The notes: a model not told the origin generated them from the sequence alone. Shown: positions 47,881 to 61,597, counted from the stretch's first letter. The stretch: 64,000 bases of DNA from Manduca sexta (GCF_014839805.1 NC_051124.1:7626001-7690000), one strand, 5' to 3'. Program-made: numbers and translations.

Positions 47881-50554
47881 AATAATGTTTCAAACATTAT
47901 TATATTTTCTTTAATATATTCAATTTTATAGCATTATAAACCTTACGCATCATGTACAAAGTGTAAAAAATGTTAGATGTTACAATAGCTATTGTAGTTT
48001 ATGCATGAAATGTGACTAACATAAAACAGTCATTAAGATTCAAAATAGCAAACGCTACAAAACATGTACTCGTTCAGAATATTGAATTTTCTCATGCAAC
48101 AATATTATCTACTTTATCATAAGTATTCAAAAAAAAACGGGTTGTGTTTAAGTTTACATATTTAAGTGATTTATGAGATGCCAGTTGCCACGTTGCGCAA
48201 CACAGAATGGGAAAACTGGATCGCGTCATTAATTTAGCAAGCGCTTGTTATTTAGCAATTCAAAAGTTATCCAGTATATTTAAGACGCAACTGTGTCAAT
48301 AACCTTGCATGGAACGAAATAAATTTACATATTTTTGTGAGCAAAAAATATAAGGCACCAAGGCGTTCGTTCCGTGGCGCCTCCGGTAGCGAGCGGCGCG
48401 GGCTAATCCGACGTCACAGAATAGAACTTCGCAATGTGTATTATTTTTAAATTTGTAATTACAAAGTTCAATACAAACACTAAATATCATCCGAAGTTCT
48501 TCAACGTTTTAAAAGCAATGTTTAATTTTATCATCTCATTTAATAGTTTCGATTCACAGATCAACCTGTTAGTTAACGAGCAGTCTGAGGTCACTGAAAT
48601 AAATAGGAAAAAAAATTCATAATTAATATTTCGAAGTGTTAAAATGCATTAAAAGTTACAAAACTCATCTTAAGATTAGTGTTGGGTAACATTACACGGT
48701 TTGTAAGTCGTGTTTGCTTCTGACAAAGCATACAAATTAACCACGGTAATTCACAATCATTGCTCGAACGTACGATCATTTTGAATTGGCCGTTCATAAA
48801 GTTTCGACTATTGTGCTGCAGATACGAGTCGCCAGATATTCAAATAAACTTGTGCTCTCTTTTTATTTTCGCAACATGAGAATGGGATTCCAAATGTCAA
48901 CAAACCTTGTCTCGTCTTGTAATACATATTAGCATGGACATAAACAAACATAATCAATTCGCACGTTTTGTGTTCCACACTTAGCAACTACGAATTTCAT
49001 AAATATTGCGAATGCTTTTATGAATCAAGATAAACTTGAGGTTTTCTCTATGATTTATAGGTACTTGTTTGTCCGATGCAATGGCAGTGAGCCATGAAGT
49101 CATACTTTAGAGCTTAAACCTGATCTTCACAAAATAGACATAATTTTTTTTGGTTTGCGTTTGTACCGATGTTCTATGCAAATGTTATGTGTACCTATAA
49201 TTTTTTTTTGTATGTAATGGGTAAATCTAGGCTCTATAAACAACGGAAAATATATTGAAACCGAAATAGATGCATACCAGAAGCCAAAATGTTACAATAT
49301 AATAAATATTATTAAGCAACTTTAAAATACGATAACGCTGCCTTGCACTTAAAACAAATAAAATTCAATAGAAAGTCTGATCTCGATTCAAATTGCTTCC
49401 CAGTGTAGTGCGTGATTAAAATGTAACCATTGCAAACGTTCAAATAAAGTTTGCGTGTAAAACGGTCGCACGTACATTGTTGCGCTATTTGTATTATTAA
49501 ATGAAAAGTTAAGTGATATAATAAATATTTGATACATAATAATGATGCTGTTAGTGTGATTATAGGTTTTTTTTTATTTTTTATGGGAGCAGGGCTAAAC
49601 GAGTAAGCATGCGTCACTTATAAACGTTTTGGTAGAGGTTTTTAGAAAATTTGAGGCAAAGATAAGTTCTTTAGAGTTATTACGCACTGCCGACTAGACG
49701 TCGGCAACTTGGTCGACGGCGACTTTGACTTTTTTATAGTTTAATATAAATGTATTCGCACTTGGCTTATGTTTTTCCAGTCCACAGTACATAATAGCTC
49801 TAAATTGTTGAGGGCAGATAATATAGTAAGTAAAAGCTGATTCCACTTGTTTTTAAGTGTTGTTTACTTAGTTTCTTTATCTTGTGGGATGATGGATATT
49901 CGAAACATCTACGAAGAATCGCGGGGAAAATTGAAATTCATTCCTAATATCAGTTGAGTTAATATCAGTATCAGTTCGATAGTAATCGATATTTATATAA
50001 ATTTTGTTTCGTTCATTTTTTTACATTTTGCATATTGTAATAGATTCAATGAATGCTGTAGGTAAGGCTAAGAATTTTGTGATAATTTATCACGTATCAT
50101 TTACCCTCAATTATCACGTTTTATTCGTAAGAGAACCGCAAATAAGAGTAATTACGATTTAAATTTAATAATGTTTTTAAATTAACTCGTTTAGCTGTTT
50201 ATTTAGAATGCAAAGGATAATGTCGGCAGTTAACTATAAAAAATACGACTCAATTCAATACACGTACCTACGTAGCAGAATGTGTTAAGTATATGTACCT
50301 TCTTATTAAAAAAAATACTTTATACGGAAATTTTAACAAATTATAAATACGACACTTAAGTCTTGAATTTTCAAAGTAAACAGTACTTAATACATTTTAG
50401 GAGACCTGTCAAGTAGACCTGTCTTTTAGTATCATCATCAACCTGATGAAGTCCACTGCTGAACGTAGGTGTAACTGTTTTTACCTCAATTTAATGTGGA
50501 GTTAGCGCTTTACACTTTTTGACGCAATTTTTCACACATCCTCATTATATCTCC
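47881..50554. other. AT-rich DNA upstream of, or inside, the Spätzle gene
   Basis: A GC-rich patch lies at 48,365-48,420 with CCGACGTCACAG (CRE-like). No coding exon is supportable. A small palindrome TGCCGAC-TAGAC-GTCGGCA is at about 49,688-49,706. Confidence 0.45.
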
Positions 50555-50930
50555 TTTAGAGAATTTCTCCGGTGTGCAGTCTTCCTTACGATCTTTTCCT
50601 TCACTGTTAAAGCAAGCGATAATTCACAAAGAATATACACATTTGAACTTGTGGACATTCGTCTCGGCAGTCCTTTTCACACCCAACTAGGCTATCGTTG
50701 CTTAATTTTCTTAGTATCAAATACTATTAAAATTAGGTTCTTTCTCAGGTATGTTGGTTTCCTCAAGATGTTTTCCTTCACTGTTAAATCAACCGATAAT
50801 TCAACGAATACACACATTTGAACCTGCGGACACTTGTGGCGGCAGTCCGTTCCACACCCAACTAGGCTAACGCCGCTTAATTTTCTCTCAAATACGATTT
50901 AAATTAGGTTCATTAGCTAACATAGTGGAC
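50555..50930 (-). repeat. Tandem duplication carrying SINE family A fragments
   Basis: Two consecutive ~187-base units (about 50555-50742 and 50743-50930). Each has a family A segment (TTTCCTTCACTGTTAAA, CACACCCAACTAGGCTA) followed by the same non-SINE flank (CTTAATTTTCT..TTAAATTAGGTTC-like). Because flank and SINE are both doubled, this is a duplication of the locus rather than two insertions. The 100-codon frame across it has no coding meaning. Confidence 0.7.
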
Positions 50931-53900
50931 CACTGCATAAAATTCCAGTTACTTTTTATTTATGTACTTGGCATAAAGTAATCTATTAAATTATGGACTG
51001 GTATGTTATGTAAACCGTTTATCGTGACTTATGATACACATTACGCCATAATAGGTCTGTAATATGACGAGTAAATAAGTCAGTATGCATGACAACTGTT
51101 AATTAAATTGTAAGTTGTATTCTAGAGTTTGACACGCGTGTTTTTAATGTGTACACTTTATTGAAAATAGCATATATTTCTTTCAGTTATAAAAATAAAA
51201 TAAAAGTACTTTCGTGGAGTCCAGTAAGTACGTATCAGTAGCAAAGGGTGATTTATTCCGAAAGGAAAGCCGACACAACATAAAGGTATTAATAATATAC
51301 ATAAATGCAGTCTGCAAATTCTTCTAATGATAGATTTTACAGAAATAGAAGCCGATAGGAATTGAGTTATATGGGCTCTTCGTCACTGGTACGTATTATA
51401 GAGTAGATATAATACCTTGATGTTTGCTCAGTGCGGACGTGACAGTGTCTATTGCGAAGTAATTTTATTTTCGTGTTGAAGTAGGCATTATGACAATTGG
51501 TTTAGTATTCCTTACTCAAACTTCACGACACGGTTCTGCAAGTTAAAACATAGACAATAGCTTCAAAAAAATATTTCTTTGCCTACAATGATATACAGTA
51601 TGTAATTAGCAATAAATTATTCAGTCTAAGTACTTGTTACTGCAAATACACCGGACAATTAGCGGGCCTCGTCGGACATACCATGCGTGCTCATTAGAAA
51701 TTAATTCTAATGATGAGTTTGCTTTGTGAATTTTCCTTCGTCTATCGTATTGTTTTTATCCAAGGACAGCGCAATAACAATTTCCATATTTAAAAATTAG
51801 GTAGGTACATATGAGAATTATCTTTTTATTAAATAAGTCATCGCTAAGATCATAAGATAACCATTAGAAATAATTTGGAAACCAATTTAACACAAATATT
51901 TACCAATAAAGAAAATTAATGGGATTCGTTTTAAACTAAAACTTTAATCCCATAGTCATTAGTGCAGTCCAAAAATAAAGCAAACGAACCGTCCGTAAAC
52001 GAAATACGAGTGACTCATAGCTCGTGCTTGCATTCGAAAAAGTAGGCATAGGTGGCCTTAGAAAGTGGTGAATGGGGTAACTAGCCAGGGCCGCGTTTCC
52101 AGGAGGCTCGAAGGGATACAAAGAAAAGTATTACCCTCCTTAGGGAATTGGTTAGACCTTGCAAAGATTTGTTACGATTTATATAATGCTGCTACTTCTA
52201 GGTAAAGGTGCAAGCACTGTACGTCAGTTTATAAAAAATAAAAAACTTCAGGCATACGTTAAAAAACAAAAATCTATGTGTTTTTCTGGAATCGTAAATT
52301 GGCAGTTGCTACCATGGCCTCATCGAATTCACATCCTAAATATTCCTATTAAATAATTAATTCAATGAGAATTTTTTGCAAGTTTATGGTCGCCAATGAT
52401 CTAAAGGTAAGCTTATTCTAATCTACCCCGCGCTAAATGATGTTTTACGACCTCTCAATTATTAAAACTATATCTATGCATCCAATACTAGCTTAAAAGA
52501 ACCACAATTTTCTGATCGTCACTCTATTTTCATAAATAATTTACAAGCTTTGTCATTAATGACAAAGGATTTAATCTTTATCGATCCGGCAAAACAAATT
52601 TTATATTATTTTCTAGACTCTAGAGCATTTCTTCCATTTTAAAAACCTTGAGAAAAGGTAAATTAATGATAAACCGAAACTGTTGACCTCTTGGTTGTTG
52701 GTGTATTTCACGACGTATTGTTGGCAAAAAAAAAAATAGATCTTATATAACGAATTCAATTTTAATTGTTCTTATATATCTCACATTATTTCTTACTAGA
52801 ACAGATGAACATATAAGGAAAACCCGCAAACAATTAGACGCAAAACCATTTAACAAAACATTCGGACTACATTTCCGATAGATATCAACATAATGTAAAT
52901 CTTATTAGAATTGCGACTGCGTAGTCTCGCAGGAAACGTCCATCCCAACTCGCCTAGCCTGAGTCACACGCGTGGGCTAGATGATAAAACATGAAACGTG
53001 AGCGATTTGTAACATCCACTGCTATGTAAAACAATTTATAAACTTATTTCAATTGTTGAGAACATTCACCCCAGTATAAGGTAAACGCACTAGAAATCAA
53101 TGTAGAAAAGTAAACTAGACATGATATGCATTGTAGAAACTTTGATTCTTCGAATTCGAACCGACGCGTTGTGACTTTGTTATTAAGCTAGGTTTACTGT
53201 TCATTTCAATTTTGTTAGTAGTGATATTCCCTAATGTGAGAAATTTGTCACAAGTGCCATCTCACTGTTGACATTCATTCATCCCGAAGACTAGTGGCTC
53301 GTATGCACAATTTATATATTGCTGTCATCACACAATTTCATTGGTAGAATTTGGAGGATCAAAATCCCTCCCAAATATCTATTTCTTACTTTGGCTTGGT
53401 CTGCACTACACCCACGATTTCGCAGATATTGTGGGTGATATGAGCAAACACTTAAGCGAGAGAGGGCTTTACAAATATGTTCGCTACTACCAAATTATAT
53501 AAAAAAACATACTGATGGACTAGAAGTTGTGAGTCAATGTGCTGTGACGTAATGGAACTGGAAATATTCCAAATGTGAAAATTTGTAAAAATCGAACATA
53601 TCGTTGAATGGATTTGGATGAAATTTGAATTCCTATTTATGGCTTATTACCTGAAAAATGCTCGGCTGACAACCTTTAACTTTGGAAAGACTTTCATTCT
53701 GTTGGTACTTAAGAAATACCAAATTTTAAATAATATGTAAATTAAAATGATCCGAAATCAACGGTTGTATCCGCGGTGCAAAATCCATATTTATTTGTTT
53801 TGAATCGATAGCCAAGATATATACAAGCCTTTGAAAGCCCCAAATCATAAAATTTATGAGAACCTTGTTTTTTGGAAGCCGCTTAAAATATACAAATATT

Positions 53901-54590
53901 TTATAAACCACGATGAAGATATGGGCATCAACCCAAAGAATTACATCGCTTTAAGAAAATCTTTTTAAGTTAGTAAGGATTTGGATCCTTCATTAATCAA
54001 ATACACATATGAACTAAACATAATTATGTAATTATTGTATACCATTTATGGATAATTCAACCAGATTCCTACGAGACGGATTGCAAATCGCAAGTAAACA
54101 AAGGCACTATTCAGTATTTTCATCGTGAAGTACGTTTGTAAAGCGCATTTAGCACTCATCTTTGTGAGTATAAACCTTATTTCAATACTTCTGATTTTGA
54201 ATAGGCGTAGATTTTCACAGCCTCGCCGGCATAGTTTCGAATAACGTGCTGAGATCTTTGTTAATCCGCCGATAAAAGTGATATTGGAATTTTCTGATTA
54301 TTAACAACTCAGGGTTTGGTGGTGGGCCCGGTAAATGGCAATACATGAGACTTAATATATTTACTTGGTGAAATTTTGTCATGTTAAATCTTTTTAAAGG
54401 GAAAAAGGCTATTTAAAAATGTCTTAACAATGCTGAAGTAGGTTGTACGCGGCTCTACTAACAAGTCAAATTATATGATATCTTGCTGGAAAATATTTTT
54501 TTGACATTAAGAGCAAATACTATACATATTGTAGGGCATAACTTCGTTTTTGGCCAATTACTTATTATCTCAACTATGTGAGGTAACTTA
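50931..54590. other. AT-rich stretch, no gene recognised
   Basis: Short frames only. A somewhat GC-richer segment at 51,960-52,140 gives a 61-codon minus-strand frame that I cannot place; it looks like repeat sequence. If the 56.5-kb exon belongs to the Spätzle gene, all of this is intron. Confidence 0.45.
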
Positions 54591-54790
54591 TGTTTACGCG
54601 GTTGTTAGACATTGAAATAATTCTTTTTGTTTTTTCAATTTTATCGCGGTTTTTATATTATAATGTTGTCCCGACGTTTCGAAGACTTTGCAGCCTTAGT
54701 CACGGGACGAAATGACTTGTTGGTCATACGAAAATTAAAAATTAAAATATATACCTACATTTTACAATTAAGCACAGTATTTATAATTTT
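54591..54790 (+). repeat. Interspersed repeat family G
   Basis: Contains TTTTATCGCGGTTTTTATAT, the core CCCGACGTTTCGAAGACTTT, then GCAGCCTTAGTCACGGGACG and TACCTACATTTTACAA. The same order is found inverted at 61826-62008. The open frames over both copies (including LSRRFEDFAA-like residues) follow from the shared DNA and are not a gene. Confidence 0.65.
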
Positions 54791-55794
54791 TATACGTCAT
54801 CAGTTAAAAAATAGCGTAGTTTTCAATCTGCAACTCACAAAACGATTACCAAACTAATCTTAGTCTACTACTAACAATTAAACAACTAGAAACACTATAA
54901 AATTATCTGTTCACGTGTAATGTTCTTCGACAATTACACCGTTTATTTTATGACATGTGCTTAGTTAATACTTGCTTAGGCCTATTCACAATGTTTGAGC
55001 AAATGAAAATTGTCAAAGCTGGGTTAAACAAACGTGCATTATTGGCAAAGACAAAACAAATGATCGTCGGTAACATTGCCGAAGGCGCAGATTAGACAAC
55101 ACGTTGCTTCATACATGGAAACGACGTACCTTTGACTTCGACTTTATGTGACGCGAGTACTATACAGTATGTATACTGTCCGCGGTACTCATGTACCAAT
55201 TAAATAGTATGGATTTAGGTCTGATTTAATGTATTTTATCTAAGGCAAAATCAGTGAACGCTAGAAAATTTTGTCATTTATTATCATTTTTTTTTTATTA
55301 TGTAATAAATAAGTCGACTCATTGTTGTTGTTTGACTCGATTTCTGTATTAATACCTATCCAAAATAAGACTATGTTCACTATCTATTGAATTATGTATT
55401 TATATTGTAACTAGTTACGATGTCGTGGTCTTATATGCTAAAGATAAAAACTCTGAAATTAAAACCAAGATTAAAAAAGTTACCACGCTGATTTTAACAG
55501 CACTTGTTATAAGAACTATGGTTTTAATTTGCTTGACTGTTGTGTACGTCTTAATAATAAACGCTGTATACTGCCATAGGTAAACAATCTTTTGTTTCGC
55601 TTTCTCTGGCTACAAATGTCACTTAACATAGCAAGACAGAACACTAAGTAACTATCAGAGAGTGACAGTATATAAAGTTTATAGTAAGACGGAATAGCTT
55701 TATTCATAGCAATATTTTACGTCGGTAGAGCGCGAAATTATAAGTCGGATACGTGCTAATATTTGAAAAGATCATTTGGATAATAAAAGAATTT

Positions 55795-55845
55795 GTGCTC
55801 GGTATGGCAATAGGCTCTCGCCTATCGGCTATCACCACTCGAAAT
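55795..55845 (+). repeat. Fragment of SINE family B
   Basis: Only GTGCTCGGTATGGCAATAGG and CTATCACC remain of the family B body. Confidence 0.5.
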
Positions 55846-56525
55846 GTAAGATCGTCGGTACTGTGGTCCTTCCATGTATGCAGCGATCATTATTTATAAT
55901 TAACTACACATGTTAACTTGAGAATTTTATGCATTTATAATTATTAAGTATGTGCAAACAAGCTTGTACTAAGTCTCTTTCGCTAAACGTAAAATAATTT
56001 ATAATGTGACCTATCAAAAAATTGTTGTTAATGGAAAAAATATTGCCTCCACATTTAATAACAAAAGTAAATAAATATTTATGACATCCACACTGTTAGT
56101 ATTATTATGTATTCACGAGATAATATTTTTTCTATCACATAAACTACACACATTTTGCCGATTACAATTCATTGATTTATTTTTTCGTTTCTACGTCTCA
56201 ACAAGATTTATCAATTTTGCTTTACTAGTCACTACGTTTTATTTAAATACGTTTCACACCCTTAGAACTAAGGTAACTCAACACAAAAAAATGGTTTGTG
56301 AGAAATGGACAAAATATAATTGAAAACAATGAAGGCAGACAATTGGGCAGTCGTCGAAAGTGAGAATCTCTGTTTCTATTCTATAATTTTCTCTTTTTCT
56401 CGTCCTAAGGTTATTATGAATGTGCTTTGGTAGGTAATGTTTTCACAAAATCAGAATTTTTCACAAAATTTGACGTTAGGTAACTTTAGTCCTAAGGGCC
56501 CGATTTGTAAAATATAAACTCTTAC

Positions 56526-56644
56526 TGGTATTTGGTAGAAGGAGCCATTGTTGACTGTCCGATAGGATGTGAGTGGCACAACGGGCACTGATCCATTGCG
56601 CAGGAGGATTGGACCTTGGAGCGGAGTCACCGCTGGTTGGAGAC
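56526..56644 (-). CDS. Probable distal N-terminal exon of the Spätzle gene
   Basis: The exon is bounded by a CTGATTCCAG acceptor and a CCA|GTAAGA donor. One frame enters with two bases completing a codon and leaves at phase 0. It reads LQPAVTPLQGPILLRNGSVP then VVPLTSYRTVNNGSFYQIP. The next Spätzle exon (45982) starts at phase 0 with ILWTALSVALG, so joining gives an open NNGSFYQIP-ILWTALS sequence. This implies a 10.5-kb intron and that the MDLFAHS exon is an alternative start, or wrong. Proline-rich pre-regions are common in longer Spätzle proteins. The membership is inference from phase, strand and composition. Confidence 0.5.
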
Positions 56645-56734
56645 CTGGAATCAGACAAATTGGTTGTGAGCTATTTCCTACGGTTGAAAATAATGCAAAA
56701 CATTCTTAAAGTTTCTAAACGTCATCGAATTGTT

Positions 56735-56960
56735 TATTGACTGCGTCGATGGCGGAATCGTATTACGGTACGACTGCAGTGCTCAGGTCTCGGGTTCGAT
56801 CCCCTGGTCGCGCAGTGTTATTGGGTTTTTCTGCTCACTATCAGTCCTGTGTCTCGAATTTGTGCCGGCGGCGGAATACACAAATACACAAGGCGGAAAG
56901 TGGATGTCCCAGTTGCGCCTTTACTTACCCCTTTGGGGATAAAATGTGTGCGTGTGTGCA
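56735..56960 (+). repeat. SINE family B
   Basis: Head ACTGCGTCGATGGCGGAATC (diverged), B box GGGTTCGATCCCC, 3' end CCCCTTTGGGGATAAAATGT. Frames of 70 and 107 codons over it are by-products. Confidence 0.8.
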
Positions 56961-59328
56961 AATGATTTATGTTGGTCCCTGTAAAACGCTTTCTAAAAAT
57001 GAGCTAGTGTATTTCACCAACTTCGGCAATATTTTTCGTATAATAACACTACCAAAGTAAGCCCTTTTTATATTTATTCACTGGTGGCCATGAGCTTCAT
57101 CTACTAGAGGTTTTAGGTCCTATTTCACTACGCCTAGTTTGCTGTGCAGGTTGCGATCTACTTTACATAATGTAATTTAGTATAAACCGCTTATTGTTTA
57201 TACACTAGTATTATATCTTTCTTCCTCTTCTCGCTCGCAAGATCATTATGGCAAAATCAAAATGGCTGTACGTTGATTCCTTTTTTATACAATAACAACA
57301 AGACATTTTTATAGTGCTATCTTTAAGACAAACTTAAATGTAAAAAATAATTATGTTGGTATTTAAAGTTATTTCGTCATAAACGACGACCGAATCTGTC
57401 TTCATTTTTCACACTAAAATATACTTAAATACTAACCATCCATCATAGAATATGCAAAGCACCATCTTTAACAGACTCTGCTTTGCATAAACGCTGCATA
57501 TAAGAATGATAATTTGGTTCGTCTGAGTGTTCACATACATTAAAGCTATTAGTATTTCATAATAGTCTGCGAGGCACCCTATTCAGGTCGGTTTACGAAA
57601 TATATATGAACTCAGCTCTTGAGGCTATGTTTTTATAGTCCTGTAATTATTGGCACCAGCGTCTGCCCACGCGCACTCCCTTACCATAGTTCGATAGATT
57701 ATTATTTAAACATAATTGTTAGCTAGTTTTGTATGAGTTTTATTTCTACATTTTTTATATGTGTGAAGTCAATTGCCGTCTTGATCAAAAGAGTTTAGGG
57801 TCTATAATACGTTAATAACTTCATAATTGTTTTTAGGTTATGTATTAATAAAATTAGGTTAAAGTTGGTTTTTGATTGATGGATTTTGATGGTAGGCGGG
57901 ATTGGTTGCTAATTATTATTGTTGTGCAATCGTTAAGGAGGTAGCATAGAAATGATACCTATAGGGTCACAAATTTGAATCACCTAACCCTATGATTGCT
58001 TCTATTATGTGCCTCAAATTGTTCTTGCTTTTCTCTTCATATATTCTCGGAGTAATGTTATACATCTGAGAAGAGAGAAACTATGCTTCTTCCTAAGTAA
58101 CGAAACAAAAAATATTGTCAATATTTCCTTATATGTTACCTAGCTAGTTCATAATAATGAAGGCATTTAGTGTATACTTTTCGACGTAAGAAAGATCCAT
58201 CAATGAAACGCAATCAGGTGTATTTAACCAGTCAAGAAAATTTCAAAACGACCACCATATAAGAATTCGTAATCACAATTTAAATTACCATATAATGTGT
58301 TTTTTAAGAGTACTCAATACTTACATCTGGTATAAATGTCAATAATGTAACGATACGTGATTTCTCTTCAACAATATGATTATACAAACTTTCACGCGAA
58401 TTTAACTTTATAGCATAAAACGATTACAAAACATGGTAGTGGTTATAGTTCATTGTACGGACAGCTGTGAACTGACATTGGTATAATAATTACGATTATT
58501 ATCTTTTTAGGTTAACTTAACGTGTGGAATTCATTTATTTAGGTTTCGTTTTAGGTACAAATATCTAAATAAGGAATTTCGTCAAAAAGGTCACAGAAGC
58601 CTTGCATACCATATTAGCGGAGACAATAGACAACAGCCAGAAATTCAATAATATAATGAAGCAATTAAGAATGAATTTCTGGGAAGATTAATACAGCGCA
58701 AGTGGATGAAGTAACCTTTCTAATGCTGCATCCATGACGTGATTAAGATGGCGTATGCTCTAAACATACCTCTCGTGAACAAGACTACGTGAATGCAAAG
58801 CCAATACTTGTGATGCTAGGTCAGTAACTAAAAGCCATTTTACTAAGCGCTTGGAAATATTCATTTACACGTAACTATTTAGCGCCACGATGGGAAAGAA
58901 AATGTATTTAATTCTCATTCTATAAATTAAGACAGTTTTCTTTAAAATATTTATTAAAAATTATTAAACTCCAATTTGCGCCCAGAATATTTATATTTTA
59001 ATAATACTACGTAATACGTGTTTGTCATTGTTTCGCCATAATGTAAACCCCGTGCAAAATCACCAGTAAAACAATTTGTATAAGTTGCGCATAAATATGA
59101 AGTAACTTCAAGCAGTGGGGTTACGTTGTGATTTTTTCAAATCTTTTCCTCGAAAACAACTTGAAATATTTGTGTGATCTACTCATGCAATACCACGACA
59201 GTAATATAAGGAAAATTAATTTTACTGCGTTAATTTTCATGGATAATTTGTTTTATACAAGTTATTGTCTCATTTTGTGAAGTTCTAGTGTAAATTAACG
59301 TATAGTAGCTCATAAGATAAGCCCTTGA
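56961..59328. other. AT-rich stretch, no gene recognised
   Basis: A strong minus-strand GTAAGT donor occurs at about 58,323 after a 33-codon open frame, but its phase does not fit the 56.5-kb exon and no acceptor was convincing. Confidence 0.45.
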
Positions 59329-59652
59329 GCGGCGATAGCCTAATTAGTTGTGGAGTGGATTGCCGAGCCGAATGTCCACAGGTTCAAATCCCAAGGGCAC
59401 ACACCTCTGACTTTTCTAAAGTTATGTGTGTGTATTCTTTGTGAATTATCGCTTGCTTTAACGGTGAAGGAAAACATCGTGAGGAAACTTACATACTTAC
59501 CTGAGAAGTTCTCTATAGGAATTTTACGGTATGTGAAGTCTGTCAATACGCACTAGGTCAGCGTGGTCGACTAAGGCTTAACCCCTCTCAGTAGTAGAGG
59601 AGGCCCGTGCCCAGCAGAGGGACAGTATATAATACAGGAGTGATATTATTAT
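59329..59652 (+). repeat. SINE family A, near full length
   Basis: GCGGCGATAGCCTAATTAG head, B box GGTTCAAATCC, complete body, and end TATAATACAGGAGTGATATT. One of the best preserved copies. A small TACTTACC change interrupts the body at about 59,495-59,505. Confidence 0.88.
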
Positions 59653-60363
59653 AGCTCTTAAGACGTGTACATATCCGTAAATTATCAGAAAATGAAGAAA
59701 ATGTGCGCTGTTTCTATTTACCCGGCATTTGGGGTGAATAGAAAAAAATTCGTTGTAATGCACTGACAACCAGTTTTTACAATCAATAATAATATAATTT
59801 TTTTATTTGTATGGACCCTGTTTTCATTACTATAAAGTCCTCACATGTATCTATTTACCTCTTTCTTCGTGTCTAATGCCTCCAAAGATATTTTTATTCA
59901 CTCTCCATTTGTGTGTATTAATCTTCAATTTGTAGAAAAAGTATAAGTGTCTTGATTTTATTTGATTAAAGAATATTGTTGAATATAGATTTTGCTTTGT
60001 TTTAATAATAGATAAAGACTTAACTATTCAACTAAGTACATTAACAATCAAATAATGCAATAGGATACGATGTGAAATAAAAGTTTTTACGTGGTATTAA
60101 AACACAAAATTGCATAGGTCAATTAAGGCGCTTATTGAATAAAAAATTCTTTATAATCGTTGTGATTTGAAACTCGATGAAATGAAAATTAAGTAGTTTA
60201 TAGGTACAATTTAGTTTCCATACAATTTATGTTTATATAACTCAATTAAGTATAAGCAGATGTTTATATTATTAATTGTTTTTTGTAGAGTCGTTTCCGT
60301 AGTATAATTTCAATTAGGGCATAAGTTTAAGGAATACAATCTAGTCTTAATGTAATTTAGTGC
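59653..60363. other. AT-rich stretch, nothing recognised
   Basis: No coding or repeat signal apart from the boundary of the foldback element that follows. Confidence 0.5.
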
Positions 60364-60729
60364 TTAAGGCGATACCTCAAGGTCCATTTTCATACATTTT
60401 GTTTCGGCTTTAATCTGGGTAACTAAACAAGTATTGGCAAGTAAAGAATTTAAATTCACGTCTAGTTAGTGATTAGTTCTCGCAGTTGAAAGAAAAACGT
60501 AAAATAATTAATAATCATGGATATTTCGGCCTTTAAAATTTAATATGACGAAATTTTAAAGGCAGAAATATCCATGATTATTAATTATTTTTACATTTTT
60601 CTTTCAACTGCGAGAACTAATCACTAACTAGACGTGAATTTAAATTCTTTACTTGCCAATACTTGTTTAGTTACCCAGATTAAAGCCGAAACAAAATGTA
60701 TGAAAATGGACCTTGAGGTATCGCCTTAA
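60364..60729. mobile_element. Foldback MITE with ~174-bp inverted arms, TTAA-flanked
   Basis: Left arm 60368-60541 and right arm 60551-60725 are inverted copies, nearly identical, around a 9-base spacer (AATATGACG). Each outer end is TTAA followed by GGCGATACCTCAAGGTCC. There is almost no spacer and no coding capacity. TTAA on both sides suggests a piggyBac-type or Sola3-type transposase, although the terminal bases are not the usual CCC of piggyBac. The near identity of the arms points to a recent origin or strong copying constraint. Confidence 0.85.
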
Positions 60730-61597
60730 GTATTCTTTATAATGACTGTGTTCTGTGTTATGCCTTTTGTTAAATAATAAAAAAAAAAAAGTAAATTCGT
60801 CACGATATTTGAAAAAGGAACAGCGTTCAACCAGCCTGTATGCAACATTTTGCATCCTTTGTTACATGTGTTTGCACCTGCGTGTTAGGACGCTCTAGTA
60901 TAAAAAAAGCGTGTTGTATTATTCGTGTATTTTTATTTATGTGAATATTATAATCTCACTAATAAATAAATCTTGCAAGTAAGTTTTAGTATTATGTAAA
61001 AATAATAAACCTTACATTTATCCTAATACTTCTGATACTCTATATCCATCTGAATCTCTCCTAGGCTATTTTTTAGATGTTTCGCTTCTACCGCTGTGTG
61101 AATTGCACAAACACTTTTTTCTATAAGATATTAAATTTTACGATTATGTCAGGATTATTAAAATATCGCTGTATACTAAAATAGTTGATTTATACGTAAT
61201 CAGGAACTGTAGACAATATCTAGAGACAAGTTTAAATAACTACCGAAAATATTTATGTAGGATATAATACCGACACAAAAACACCGTCTTCAAATAAATC
61301 ACAAATCACGTTCCGTTTCCCACATTTATATTCACCCGCGATATCTATTCACCCTAGTTTACGGTAATATACACATTTTTGTTCGAAATCCAAATTAATC
61401 CCAGTTTACGATAATATACATAATATATTTGTTCGAAATTCAAACTAGAAAATACTGACACAAAGATTTTTATTTTTTTTCTAAAAATAATTATCATGAA
61501 TGAACTGCCTCGATTACTATGTTAAGTGCTACTAATTGGAAATCACTATAATGTAACTGGGTATCTTTGGATAATAAATATTGCTAGGATAATAAGT
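60730..61597. other. AT-rich stretch, nothing recognised
   Basis: Contains an A run at about 60,779-60,790 and a local duplication of TTTACGGTAATATACA and TTTACGATAATATACA with TTGTTCGAAAT-type flanks (about 61,358-61,445). Confidence 0.5.

Noticed and set aside
58323..58430. Open frame with a strong minus-strand GTAAGT donor as an upstream Spätzle exon
   Set aside because: It leaves at phase 0, whereas the 56,644 exon needs one incoming base. In the fitting phase a stop lies close upstream without an acceptor.
6576..59652. tRNA genes suggested by A-box and B-box motifs at many sites
   Set aside because: No complete cloverleaf or anticodon stem was found. The motifs are always followed by the same long repeat bodies, so they are SINE heads.
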